Shown: one piece after another, positions 34,519 through 42,444 of the stretch
Layout of the letters: every line of letters begins with the position of its first letter
Position numbering within the stretch: the first letter of the stretch is position 1
Origin: Macrococcoides bohemicum
Lineage (GTDB): Bacteria; Bacillota; Bacilli; Staphylococcales; Staphylococcaceae
Assembly (NCBI RefSeq): GCF_003259675.1
Contig: NZ_PZJG01000001.1
Location: 248,001 to 312,000 of the forward strand
DNA: 64,000 nucleotides
Direction: 5' to 3'
The notes under the pieces: model-generated
Told to the model about the DNA's origin: nothing
The model's database searches: none
The model's input: the letters and a program-made list of their open reading frames with translations, nothing else
Program-made: the position numbers and the translations under genes

Positions 34519-34558
34519 GTTAGCGGGAGGTTCGTGCGCACCGAAAAAGGAATTTTTC
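34474..34558 (+). other. Candidate cos (packaging) site
   Basis: The interval between HNH and terS has no gene. It holds a C-tract (34475-34481), a G-rich GTGGGGATAGG, the palindrome GTGCGCAC (34534-34541) and a small hairpin (GAAAAA/TTTTTC, 34543-34558). It is the most GC-rich stretch of the prophage, and the C-tract partly complements the G-rich block. Its place matches cos in other HNH-terS-terL siphoviruses. Confidence 0.5.
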
Positions 34559-34580
34559 AATTATTGAAGGGGGTGACGTT

Positions 34581-35030
34581 ATGGGAAGAAAGACAAAGGC
34601 TCAAATCATAGCAGAAGAAGCCGAAATAAAATCAAAAGAAGAGAAGCAGCGGATTATTCAACTGTTAGTCGATTCGGGTCAGTACCATCAAGCGTTAGAC
34701 CCGATAATTGAAACGTATATTGAGGCATTTGAAATACATTTAGTGATGTATCAGCAATGGAAAAATAGTGGATTTAAACCTACTAAACAATATACGAATA
34801 AAGCAGGTGCAAGAAACGAAATAAAAAACCCGTTGGCTCAACAAGTTGAAGTCTGGAATCAGAAAAAAGCCAAATATTTAAATCAGTTAGGCCTTGATAA
34901 TAAAAATAAGGATTTAATATTTAAAACTGGTATAAGGCTATCTGCAGAAAAGACGGAAACTGAAGAAAAACAGAATAAAGAAAGCTCTGGCAACAATCTC
35001 GTGAACTTCCGTAAGAAGTTTGGACGATGA
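34581..35030 (+). CDS. terS: Terminase small subunit (P27 family)
   Basis: It recognises the packaging site and recruits TerL. The 149-residue protein has the P27 pattern: a basic N-terminal helix (MGRKTKAQII), the central LDPIIETYIEAFEIHLVMYQQW helix and an NPLAQQVEVWNQKKAKYLNQLGL segment. AAGGGGGTGA precedes ATG. It lies 21 nt before terL. Confidence 0.88.
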   Translation: MGRKTKAQIIAEEAEIKSKEEKQRIIQLLVDSGQYHQALDPIIETYIEAFEIHLVMYQQWKNSGFKPTKQYTNKAGARNEIKNPLAQQVEVWNQKKAKYLNQLGLDNKNKDLIFKTGIRLSAEKTETEEKQNKESSGNNLVNFRKKFGR

Positions 35031-35051
35031 TTGCGAAAGGGGAACAACTGA

Positions 35052-36782
35052 ATGATTGATTTGAATGTTAATTATGCAGATGAGTTTGCAGATTTAGTTG
35101 AAGCGAATAAGTCTGATTATCCTAAATCAATCAAAAATGCGGTAAAACGTTATCGAAAGTGGTCCAAACGTGATGATATTTGGATGGATATTGAAAAAGC
35201 AAATGCGATGATGCTGTTTTCTGAAATGTTCTGTAGGCACTCAAAAGGTGAATGGGCAGGGCAACCGATTGAATTAGAATTATGGCAAAAGTTTTTTTTT
35301 ACAAATATCTATGGTTGGCAAACCTATGACGAAGAAAGAAAGCAAAATAGACGTGTTGTCCGAAATATCTTCTTGCAAGTCCCGAAAAAGAATGGGAAAA
35401 CGTTAATGGGTACATTACCTGTGATATATGGGATATACGGTGAAGGCTTAAAAGGTGCTGACCTTTACGTTTCTGCGACTACTTTTGACCAGGCACAAAA
35501 TGCAGCGGGTCCAATTGCTGCAACTATCGTTAATAGTCCTGATTTGATTGATGGCACAAGAATTTTCAAAGGAAAAAATAATACTATCAAAGGTGTGGCT
35601 TATACCTTTGAAGATGAGAATGGCATTAAACATACGAACAAGCTTGATGTATTGAGTAAAGGTAACGACTCAACAGAAGGTAAAAACCCTTATTTAACTT
35701 ATAAGGATGAAGTACACGTTGAACGTAACTTTGAGCAGTATGACAACTTGAAATCGGCACAGGTTGCACAACTAGAGCCTATTAATTTAGTCACAACAAC
35801 TGCTGGTAAAGATACTCAAGCTTTAGGTCCTCGTATTTATTCCTATGTATCTGATGTTCTGAAAAATGATAACGATGATTCATGGTTTGTAATGATTTAT
35901 GAACCGGACAAAGGCTACGATTGGGAAGATGAGGATGTATGGCGCATGGTTAATCCTAATATCGGATTAACTGTAACAATGTCATTCTTAAGAAGTGAAT
36001 TTAAAGAAGCGAAGAAGTCAGCACATAAAAAGGCGGAGTTTATGAGTAAACATTTAGATGTATACGTCAACTACGCAGATACTTATTTTGATTTAGATCA
36101 GGTTGAAACAATGCTCGTTGATGATCTGGGTGACATTTTAGGGAAACCATGTGTTGTTGGCCTTGATTTATCAAAGCGTGTCGATTTAACATGCGTGAGC
36201 ATCAATGTTATTGACCATGATGATGAAGGTCGAGCAATTGAAAAAGTTAAACAGATGTATTTTATTCCGCAAGAAGGAATAGTCGAGAAAGAGAATTTGA
36301 GAAACGTACCTTATAGAGATTTAGCAGAAAAGGGATTTGTCACTTTATGTCCTGGAAAAACAGTAGACTATGACATGATACTTGATTACGTTGAATGGAT
36401 ATTTGATAACTTTGAAATCATGCAGCTGAATTATGATAAAGCGATGAGTGAGAAGTTGATTGAAGATATCGAAATGCGCTTTGGTATTCAGTGTGTCGAA
36501 GTTCCGCAATATCCTGCAGTGATGAATGAAGCTGTAGATGATTTTGAAGTGCAATTGCTGAATCGAAGAGTTGTCACAGATAATCCACTCTTAATATTCT
36601 GTATAAGTAATGCGATGATGGTCACAAATATCAATGGTGAAAAGGCTCCGACAAAGCGAAAGAGTCCGGAGCATATTGATGGTTTTGTTGCTTATTTAAT
36701 TGGTCATAAAGAATCAATGAATTACTTGCAGGATGTTGAAGAAGATGCATTTGAAGATTATCTGAATGACATTTTCAACTAG
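35052..36782 (+). CDS. terL: Terminase large subunit
   Basis: This is the ATP-driven packaging motor and nuclease. The N-terminal ATPase has Walker A QVPKKNGKTLMG and a Walker B-like LTYKDEVHVE, followed by VTTTAGKD (coupling motif). The C-terminal RNase H-like nuclease has the acidic site VVGLDLSKRVDLT. The protein is 576 aa. Together with HNH and P27 TerS it points to cohesive-end packaging. Confidence 0.95.
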   Translation: MIDLNVNYADEFADLVEANKSDYPKSIKNAVKRYRKWSKRDDIWMDIEKANAMMLFSEMFCRHSKGEWAGQPIELELWQKFFFTNIYGWQTYDEERKQNRRVVRNIFLQVPKKNGKTLMGTLPVIYGIYGEGLKGADLYVSATTFDQAQNAAGPIAATIVNSPDLIDGTRIFKGKNNTIKGVAYTFEDENGIKHTNKLDVLSKGNDSTEGKNPYLTYKDEVHVERNFEQYDNLKSAQVAQLEPINLVTTTAGKDTQALGPRIYSYVSDVLKNDNDDSWFVMIYEPDKGYDWEDEDVWRMVNPNIGLTVTMSFLRSEFKEAKKSAHKKAEFMSKHLDVYVNYADTYFDLDQVETMLVDDLGDILGKPCVVGLDLSKRVDLTCVSINVIDHDDEGRAIEKVKQMYFIPQEGIVEKENLRNVPYRDLAEKGFVTLCPGKTVDYDMILDYVEWIFDNFEIMQLNYDKAMSEKLIEDIEMRFGIQCVEVPQYPAVMNEAVDDFEVQLLNRRVVTDNPLLIFCISNAMMVTNINGEKAPTKRKSPEHIDGFVAYLIGHKESMNYLQDVEEDAFEDYLNDIFN

Positions 36783-36849
36783 AAAGGAATGGTGATCATA
36801 TTATCTTGATGGCCATAATTGGCTAATAAATTTTAAAGGTGGTGAGATA

Positions 36850-38025
36850 TTGGGAGTAGTAAGTTATTTCAGCAATCTGCTTAACAGGTCGGCGAGTAAC
36901 GAGCTTAATAAGATTTTAGGCAGTTCGATTCTTAGTGGTTATGTCACTGTAGGAGACCATAACATATTAAATTCATCTGACGTTTATCGATTTATGAAGG
37001 ATGTATCGGATATGGTCGCATGTTCTAATTTTAGCGTTGAGAATTACAAAGGCAATGATGTCAATAACGTTCTGGCCAACAAGTTCAAGAAGCGGCCAAA
37101 TGATTACCTGACTAACTTTGAATTTAAAAAATTATTAATTCATCAATTCTTACTTGATGGCGAAGTATTCATTGTAAGAGATAATGATGATTTTCATATC
37201 GTGAAAGGTATTCGAGTTGAAGTTATCGATGGTCAGAAAGTTTATAAGTATGAAGAAAATATTTTGCCATATAAATCAGTCGCACATATTAAAAATATTG
37301 GCACTTCACATTTAAATGGCATTGGATTATTAGACATGGCTAGCTCAACCTTAGACTCTATTGCTAATGCAGAGAAGACAGTCAATGACAAGTACACTAA
37401 AGGCGGACTACTCGCTTACATGTTAAAGATTGATGCTCACCTATCACCGAATAATAAACAGCAGATGAGCTTAATTACAAACATTCAGAATAAGCTCACG
37501 CAAACTCAAGATAAAGGTAAGACAGTTATAATTCCATTGTCGAAAGGTTACTCTATTGAATCGATTGAGTCACCGATTGATGATGAAAAAATAATTAATT
37601 ATCTCAAAGTTTACAAGAAAGAAGTTACGAAGTACTTTGGCTTTGACCCTGATGCTTATTCGAAACTGATTGAAAATGATTTAGAGAAAGCAGCTTTATA
37701 TTTATACAATTGGATAGTTAAACCTTTATTGCGAAACGTGGATGAGCATCTGACGTTTCTTTTTTATGGTGAAAAATCATCGTTATCTATTAAAACTCGT
37801 GTGGATCTGACAGAATACATAACGATGAAAGACAGAATTACGAATAACTATAACCTAGTACGTTCGGCCATCTATACTCCGGATGACGCTCGATTAAGTT
37901 TAGGCAAGGATGCACTTAACACAGAGCAATCAAGTAAGTTATACATTTCTAAAGATTTAACCGGAATTAATGAATTAGATACATCGGAAGGAGGTGAGAC
38001 AAATGACAGTAAAGAAACGAACTGA
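36850..38025 (+). CDS. Portal protein (HK97 family)
   Basis: The portal forms the dodecameric DNA gate at the capsid vertex. Its 391 residues include FLLDGEVFIVRDN and the conserved YKSVAHIKN...GIGLLDMASSTLDSIANAEK region of HK97-type portals. The start is TTG 36850 after AAAGGTGGTGAG. The 3' end overlaps the protease gene by 23 nt. Confidence 0.92.
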   Translation: MGVVSYFSNLLNRSASNELNKILGSSILSGYVTVGDHNILNSSDVYRFMKDVSDMVACSNFSVENYKGNDVNNVLANKFKKRPNDYLTNFEFKKLLIHQFLLDGEVFIVRDNDDFHIVKGIRVEVIDGQKVYKYEENILPYKSVAHIKNIGTSHLNGIGLLDMASSTLDSIANAEKTVNDKYTKGGLLAYMLKIDAHLSPNNKQQMSLITNIQNKLTQTQDKGKTVIIPLSKGYSIESIESPIDDEKIINYLKVYKKEVTKYFGFDPDAYSKLIENDLEKAALYLYNWIVKPLLRNVDEHLTFLFYGEKSSLSIKTRVDLTEYITMKDRITNNYNLVRSAIYTPDDARLSLGKDALNTEQSSKLYISKDLTGINELDTSEGGETNDSKETN

Positions 38026-38602
38026 AGGCACTCAAGAAATTAGAACGGTCAACGTTAAGGACTTGAACACTCGTGCAATTGTTACTGAAGATGGCCAAGT
38101 TAAGAATTATGTTGCTGAAGGTTATGCTGCAATGTTTAACTCACCAACGATGATTAATGATTGGTACGAAGAAACGATTGCACCTGGAGCGTTTACAAGT
38201 TCACTCACAAATGATGTTCGATGTTTATATAATCACGATTGGTCCCAGGTGCTTGGTCGTACTTCAAGTGGGACATTACAACTGCGTGAAGATGATATCG
38301 GCCTTTATTTTGAAGTGACGTTGCCGAATACAGGAACTGGCCGAGATTTAATTGAAATGCTTGAACGTAAAGATATTAATCAATGCTCTTTCGGCTTTGT
38401 TATTAAACAGGCGCAAGATGACTTTAGTGATCCTAATGTATTACGCACTTTGATTACTGAAGTAGAACTTTATGAAGTATCAATCGTTGCGTTGCCTGCA
38501 TACGCAGATACTTCAGTCAGCTTACGTTCAAAAGATGTCGCAGAAGTCAGAGCAAAGAAAGTTAAATTACTTAAAAAAATGGAGGATTTAATCAATGAAT
38601 AA
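38003..38602 (+). CDS. HK97-family prohead protease
   Basis: This serine protease removes the capsid delta domain during maturation. It has the U35 pattern VAEGYAAMFNSPTMI...YEETIAPGAF, CLYNHDWSQVLGRT (catalytic His), ...INQCSFGFVI (catalytic Ser) and LYEVSIVALPAYADTSV. ATG 38003 follows GGAAGGAGGTGAG; 199 aa. It lies between portal and capsid genes, as usual. Confidence 0.93.
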   Translation: MTVKKRTEGTQEIRTVNVKDLNTRAIVTEDGQVKNYVAEGYAAMFNSPTMINDWYEETIAPGAFTSSLTNDVRCLYNHDWSQVLGRTSSGTLQLREDDIGLYFEVTLPNTGTGRDLIEMLERKDINQCSFGFVIKQAQDDFSDPNVLRTLITEVELYEVSIVALPAYADTSVSLRSKDVAEVRAKKVKLLKKMEDLINE

Positions 38603-39869
38603 AAAATTATTAAAATATTTAGAAGCAAGAAAAAGTAAAATCGTCGATGATCTTACTGAATTACGTTCAGAGTTAGAAAAGTCTGATGAAGAACGTGGTG
38701 CAGTTGAAGATATTGAAAAGAAAGTTACTGAATTAGAAGCGGAATTAAATGATGTTAAAGAGCAATTGAAAGCATTACAAGAAGACCCTGAAGCAGATAA
38801 AGAAGAAATTGATGCTGCTGATGAAGAACGTGATGCAGAAGAAAATGAAAGTGGCGAAAAAGAAAAAGACGAAGAAAAGCGTAGCGCTATCGCTAACGCA
38901 ATTACACGATCAATGGAGGCAACTAACGTGAAAAAAGACAAAAAACAACAAATTAGAAGTGGCTTTGTTCAATTTTTAGCAGGTCGCATCAATGAAGCAG
39001 AAGCACGTTCTTTAGGTGTAGCTTTTAATAATGGTGGAGTATTAGTGCCTGAAGAGTTATCAAATGAAATCATCTCTTATGCACAAGAAGAAAATCCACT
39101 TCGTAAATATGGTAGCGTGCATAGAACAAAAGGAACACTCGGCTTCCCTGTTTTAATCAAGACGTTTGATGCGAATATCGTAAAAACTGAACGTGATACA
39201 AATGCAATCCCTGAAACTGATATCAAATTCGATGAAGTATTCTTATCTCCAATCGAAATCGATGCTATCACAACTGTCACAAATAAAATCACTTTACAAG
39301 CTGAATACGATATCGAACAAATCATCATGGAAGAACTTAAGAAAGCGTATGTTCGTAAAGAAGTGCAGTGGATGATTCATGATACTGCTAATCCTGGTTC
39401 ACTTGCTACTAAACTTGCACCATATGCACCGATGCAGGCAGACGGAGTTACACCAGTTACTGACCAATATGATAAATTAGTATCTCTTAAAAATGCAGTG
39501 CCAACTGCTGTACGCGGAAAAGCGAAATGGTACATGAACCGCGCCGCTCAAACAATGCTTGAAACTTTAAAAGATACTTCTGGCCAACCTTTATTAAAAG
39601 AGTTTGCTAACGATGACTTCGAATTCAAATTGCTTGGCTATCCTGTAGTAGTATCTGATCACTTCGATGGAGCAAATCCAGGAACGCCATTCATTGTATT
39701 CGGTGACATGAAAGCATTCCACATTCAAGATGTGCAAAATGCTATCACGCTTCAGCCACTTCGTGAATTATATGCTGCAGTTAATAAAATTGGTTACAAA
39801 CTTTACAACGTTGTTGATGGCCAATTAGTATATGGTCCACTTGAAGTACCTTTATACCGCTTAGCATAG
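38595..39869 (+). CDS. Major capsid protein (HK97 fold) with delta domain
   Basis: The protein has an N-terminal coiled-coil, Glu/Lys-rich delta domain (about residues 1-110) that acts as internal scaffold and is removed by the upstream protease. The HK97 fold follows (FNNGGVLVPEELSNEIISYAQEENPLRKYGS...; ...GQPLLKEF...LLGYPVVVSDHF). No separate scaffold gene is present, in agreement. It is 424 aa and starts 8 nt inside the protease gene. Confidence 0.94.
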   Translation: MNKKLLKYLEARKSKIVDDLTELRSELEKSDEERGAVEDIEKKVTELEAELNDVKEQLKALQEDPEADKEEIDAADEERDAEENESGEKEKDEEKRSAIANAITRSMEATNVKKDKKQQIRSGFVQFLAGRINEAEARSLGVAFNNGGVLVPEELSNEIISYAQEENPLRKYGSVHRTKGTLGFPVLIKTFDANIVKTERDTNAIPETDIKFDEVFLSPIEIDAITTVTNKITLQAEYDIEQIIMEELKKAYVRKEVQWMIHDTANPGSLATKLAPYAPMQADGVTPVTDQYDKLVSLKNAVPTAVRGKAKWYMNRAAQTMLETLKDTSGQPLLKEFANDDFEFKLLGYPVVVSDHFDGANPGTPFIVFGDMKAFHIQDVQNAITLQPLRELYAAVNKIGYKLYNVVDGQLVYGPLEVPLYRLA

Positions 39870-39881
39870 GAGTGATTGGCT

Positions 39882-40178
39882 ATGGCCACATCAGTAACAT
39901 TAGAAGAATTTAAGAATCATATTGAATTTGAAGAAGGTATGACTGAAAACATGCTTCAGCTTTATCTTGATTCCGGTGAACGTTATATTTTTAATTCTGT
40001 AGGATTAGTCAGCGAGCATACTAAACATTTAGTACTGCTCGTTGCATCAATTCTATATAATCAACGCACACCAGAAAAAAGTATTAGTGATGCATTGGAT
40101 GCAATCACACCTTTGATTATTCAAGAGCAGGTGATGAACTATGAAGAATCAACAGTTACTGAATCGACTCAAATTTAA
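39882..40178 (+). CDS. Head-tail connector (gp6-like)
   Basis: This 98-residue helical protein (MATSVTLEEFKNHIEFEEGMTENMLQLYLDSGERYIFNSVG...) has the pattern of phage gp6-like DNA-packaging connectors that extend the portal. ATG 39882 is 9 nt from AGGAG; TTG 39876 is too close. It directly follows the capsid gene. Confidence 0.82.
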   Translation: MATSVTLEEFKNHIEFEEGMTENMLQLYLDSGERYIFNSVGLVSEHTKHLVLLVASILYNQRTPEKSISDALDAITPLIIQEQVMNYEESTVTESTQI

Positions 40179-40491
40179 TGCATCACTCGAAAAGTTAATT
40201 GATACGATTGACGAGAATGACAGACCTGTTAAAGATTATGTACAACAGCGATTATTAAAGTATGGAGTATTAGGAGTAACGACATCTGATAAAGAATACG
40301 GTGCGCAAGTTGGCCATGATTTAACACATAAGATTGAATGCAGAATTGATTTCAATATTATTGATCATGAAAGCGAATATCGAATTGTTATTCGTAATCA
40401 ACGTTTTGCGATAGCTCGAATATATGTTGATTATCCTGAAAAAAGAATGGAGCTGACACTATATGCAGATAACCCGAAAGCAATTAATTGA
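40141..40491 (+). CDS. Head-closure protein
   Basis: This 116-residue beta-rich protein is in the place of the head-tail adaptor. The pattern ...YGAQVGHDLTHKIECRIDFNI...YRIVIRNQRFAIARIYVDYPEKRMELTLYADN matches small head-closure proteins that plug the connector after packaging. It overlaps both neighbours (38 and 29 nt). Confidence 0.8.
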   Translation: MKNQQLLNRLKFNASLEKLIDTIDENDRPVKDYVQQRLLKYGVLGVTTSDKEYGAQVGHDLTHKIECRIDFNIIDHESEYRIVIRNQRFAIARIYVDYPEKRMELTLYADNPKAIN

Positions 40492-40792
40492 TTTAATTAA
40501 AACTGCAGGTTTTCCTGTATATCGCGATTTAGCGCCAACTGATGCAGTTTATCCGTATGTTCGCTATCAGTTTGTTGATGAAACAATGAAACGTTCTAGT
40601 AATGGTGTAGCGAAGTATTTCCCCCAATACCAAATTTCACTATTTACTAAAGGTGTTGAAACAGATATGTATAAGATCACTGACATTCTTAATAAAAATA
40701 AAATACCTCATTCGCAGATTGATGGTATCCCAGGAAGTGAGAACGATGAACTCGTTACTCACTTTTTTATTTATGTGAGGTGCATTCGATGA
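40463..40792 (+). CDS. Tail terminator/minor head-tail protein
   Basis: This 109-residue protein (MQITRKQLIDLIKTAGFPVYRDL...YPYVRYQFVDE...) resembles tail-completion proteins that end the tail tube. In most siphoviruses the gp10-type gene precedes this one; here the order appears reversed, so the exact role is tentative. It overlaps the next gene by 4 nt. Confidence 0.72.
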   Translation: MQITRKQLIDLIKTAGFPVYRDLAPTDAVYPYVRYQFVDETMKRSSNGVAKYFPQYQISLFTKGVETDMYKITDILNKNKIPHSQIDGIPGSENDELVTHFFIYVRCIR

Positions 40793-41148
40793 GTAATGAA
40801 AATGGGTTTGAATCACAAGTAGACCAAATCAATAAGTTACTTGATGTTAATAAAACAGTAACTTTAGAAGTTAGAAAGAAAGCAGCTGAATACTTTATCT
40901 CAAAGTTAAAGCCTAATATTCCAGTATCAAAAAGAAATGCAAAGCACATGAATGCAGCACTAGATGTTCGCATTGAAGGTGATGAAGTCAAAGTTTACTT
41001 TGAAGATTATGCATTTTACTGGAGATTTGTTGATAAAGGAACGAGCAAACAAAGAGCGCAGAACTTTGTAACAAGAACATTGACTGCAGAAGAACAAAGA
41101 ATAAAAGACATTATGATTAATGAAATCGTAGAAAAAATGGAGGCTTAA
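40789..41148 (+). CDS. HK97 gp10-like tail-joining protein
   Basis: The 119-residue protein has the gp10 signature DYAFYWRFVDKGTSKQRAQNFVTRTL (seen in parts). HK97 gp10 relatives help join or terminate tails. ATG 40789 follows GTGAGGTG. It is in the connector cluster before the major tail protein. Confidence 0.87.
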   Translation: MSNENGFESQVDQINKLLDVNKTVTLEVRKKAAEYFISKLKPNIPVSKRNAKHMNAALDVRIEGDEVKVYFEDYAFYWRFVDKGTSKQRAQNFVTRTLTAEEQRIKDIMINEIVEKMEA

Positions 41149-41152
41149 AATT

Positions 41153-41773
41153 ATGGCAGATGAATTATTATATAACGTTGGTATTGACGATCTATTTATT
41201 GCAATGATGACAGCAGAAGATACAATTTCAACAACACCGACATATGATACAAAAATTTGGAGATTACCGATTATTGTTAAGTTAGGTATTAAAGGTAACG
41301 GTAATACTAGTACGAAATATGCTTCAAATAAAATCTTCAGAAAAGTATCGAAAGAAGATTCTCACGAATTATCTTTAGATCATGTAGCAATGCCGATTGA
41401 ATTATTGGATAAAATGAAAGGTTTAGCTTCAACGAATGGTGTGAGCTTTAATAAAGGTGGAGCGAAAACAATGCCATTCTTCGCAGTTGGATTTATTGCT
41501 CCTCAATCTGATGGAAAAATGTCAGCAACTTGGTACCCGAAAGCGCAGCTAGCGATTGAAACTGAATCTGAATACGAAACGCAAACAGAAGAACCTGAAA
41601 TCAAAGACATCGCTATGACAATTAATACGCAATCATTAATTTATAACGATGTATTGAATTCTCATTACAATGCAGGTCGTTTAGACGCAGTGAATATTTC
41701 TGCTAATGAGTTTATGAGTCAAGTTATTTATGATGAAAGTCAAATTGCAGCTTTAGCAGCAACAGCTGAATAA
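41153..41773 (+). CDS. Major tail protein
   Basis: This 206-residue protein (MADELLYNVGIDDLFIAMMTAEDTIS...) matches the phi13-type major tail tube family of Gram-positive siphoviruses. It is followed by the tail-assembly chaperone pair and tape measure, fixing its identity by position. No Ig-like C-terminal extension is present. Confidence 0.88.
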   Translation: MADELLYNVGIDDLFIAMMTAEDTISTTPTYDTKIWRLPIIVKLGIKGNGNTSTKYASNKIFRKVSKEDSHELSLDHVAMPIELLDKMKGLASTNGVSFNKGGAKTMPFFAVGFIAPQSDGKMSATWYPKAQLAIETESEYETQTEEPEIKDIAMTINTQSLIYNDVLNSHYNAGRLDAVNISANEFMSQVIYDESQIAALAATAE

Positions 41774-41789
41774 GAAAGGATGATGGTTA

Positions 41790-42179
41790 ATGGCTAGATT
41801 AAGTGATTTAGTAAATACTTCTTTAAATAAAAATTCAGTGAAGATACAGGGTGTTGATATTCCTGTATCTTTTACTTTTGCATCATTTGAATATGTTCAG
41901 GAAGCATACGGTCAACCATACGAAGTATTTGAAAAAGATATGAATGATAAGTTTGCGAATGGCAAAGATGTCGTACTTGATAAAGATGCAATCAATTTAA
42001 TGGTTGCATTAATATATTCAATGGTTCGAAGCGGTGGAACCGAATGTACTCCAGATGAATTATTAAATTCAATTCCACAAAGTGAATTACCTGGAATCTT
42101 CCAAGCCGCATTAGATATCTTTAATAATCAGATCTTCCAGGAAAGCGATTCAAAGAAAATTAAACAAGAAAAAAAGTAA
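41790..42179 (+). CDS. Tail assembly chaperone G
   Basis: This 129-residue, mainly helical protein (MARLSDLVNTSLNKNSVKIQG...) corresponds to lambda gpG. It binds the tape measure and recruits tail tube subunits. Its C-terminus ends ...KQEKK* across an A-rich slippery site, after which a downstream ORF in the -1 frame gives the G-T form. Confidence 0.87.
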   Translation: MARLSDLVNTSLNKNSVKIQGVDIPVSFTFASFEYVQEAYGQPYEVFEKDMNDKFANGKDVVLDKDAINLMVALIYSMVRSGGTECTPDELLNSIPQSELPGIFQAALDIFNNQIFQESDSKKIKQEKK

Positions 42180-42430
42180 AGAACGTGTTGCGCTCAAAAA
42201 GTCCAGAAGAAAGTTTAAACGAAATTCCCTGGGACTTTTACATATATATTGCCATGTCCCAACTCAACTGGAGTTGGGATTTTTTTTGGTATAGTGCAAC
42301 ACCGAATTTATGGCTTAAACAGTATTTGATGTTTGTTAAATATAACAATCCTGAAGCAATTGATGAAAAACAATCTTCCGGAACAAAAGTTATTGAAGCA
42401 TCAATTGATGAATGTCCTTTATTTAACTAG
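42170..42430 (+). CDS. Tail assembly chaperone GT, C-terminal part made by -1 frameshift
   Basis: The heptamer A AAA AAG (42170-42176) lies in the correct frame, with gpG stop directly after. A -1 slip continues from GTA 42176 to the stop at 42430, adding 84 residues (VKNVLRSKSPEESLNEIPWDF...) for a fusion of 213 aa. The T part has no good start of its own: a GTG at 42185 lacks a ribosome site. The stretch ACTCAACTGGAGTTGGGA downstream (42258-42276) forms a CCCAACTC/GAGTTGGG hairpin that could aid slippage. Confidence 0.8.
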   Translation, partial: KKVKNVLRSKSPEESLNEIPWDFYIYIAMSQLNWSWDFFWYSATPNLWLKQYLMFVKYNNPEAIDEKQSSGTKVIEASIDECPLFN

Positions 42431-42444
42431 AAAGGAGGTAGCAT

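Noticed and set aside
36783-36849. A short ORF between terL and portal (ATG GCC ATA ATT GGC TAA)
   Set aside because: Five codons only; the gap is better read as the leader of the TTG-started portal gene.
38588-38941. Minus-strand ORF of 117 codons opposite the capsid delta domain
   Set aside because: The Ser/Phe-rich sequence is the reverse of GAA/AAA-rich coiled-coil codons; no ribosome site.
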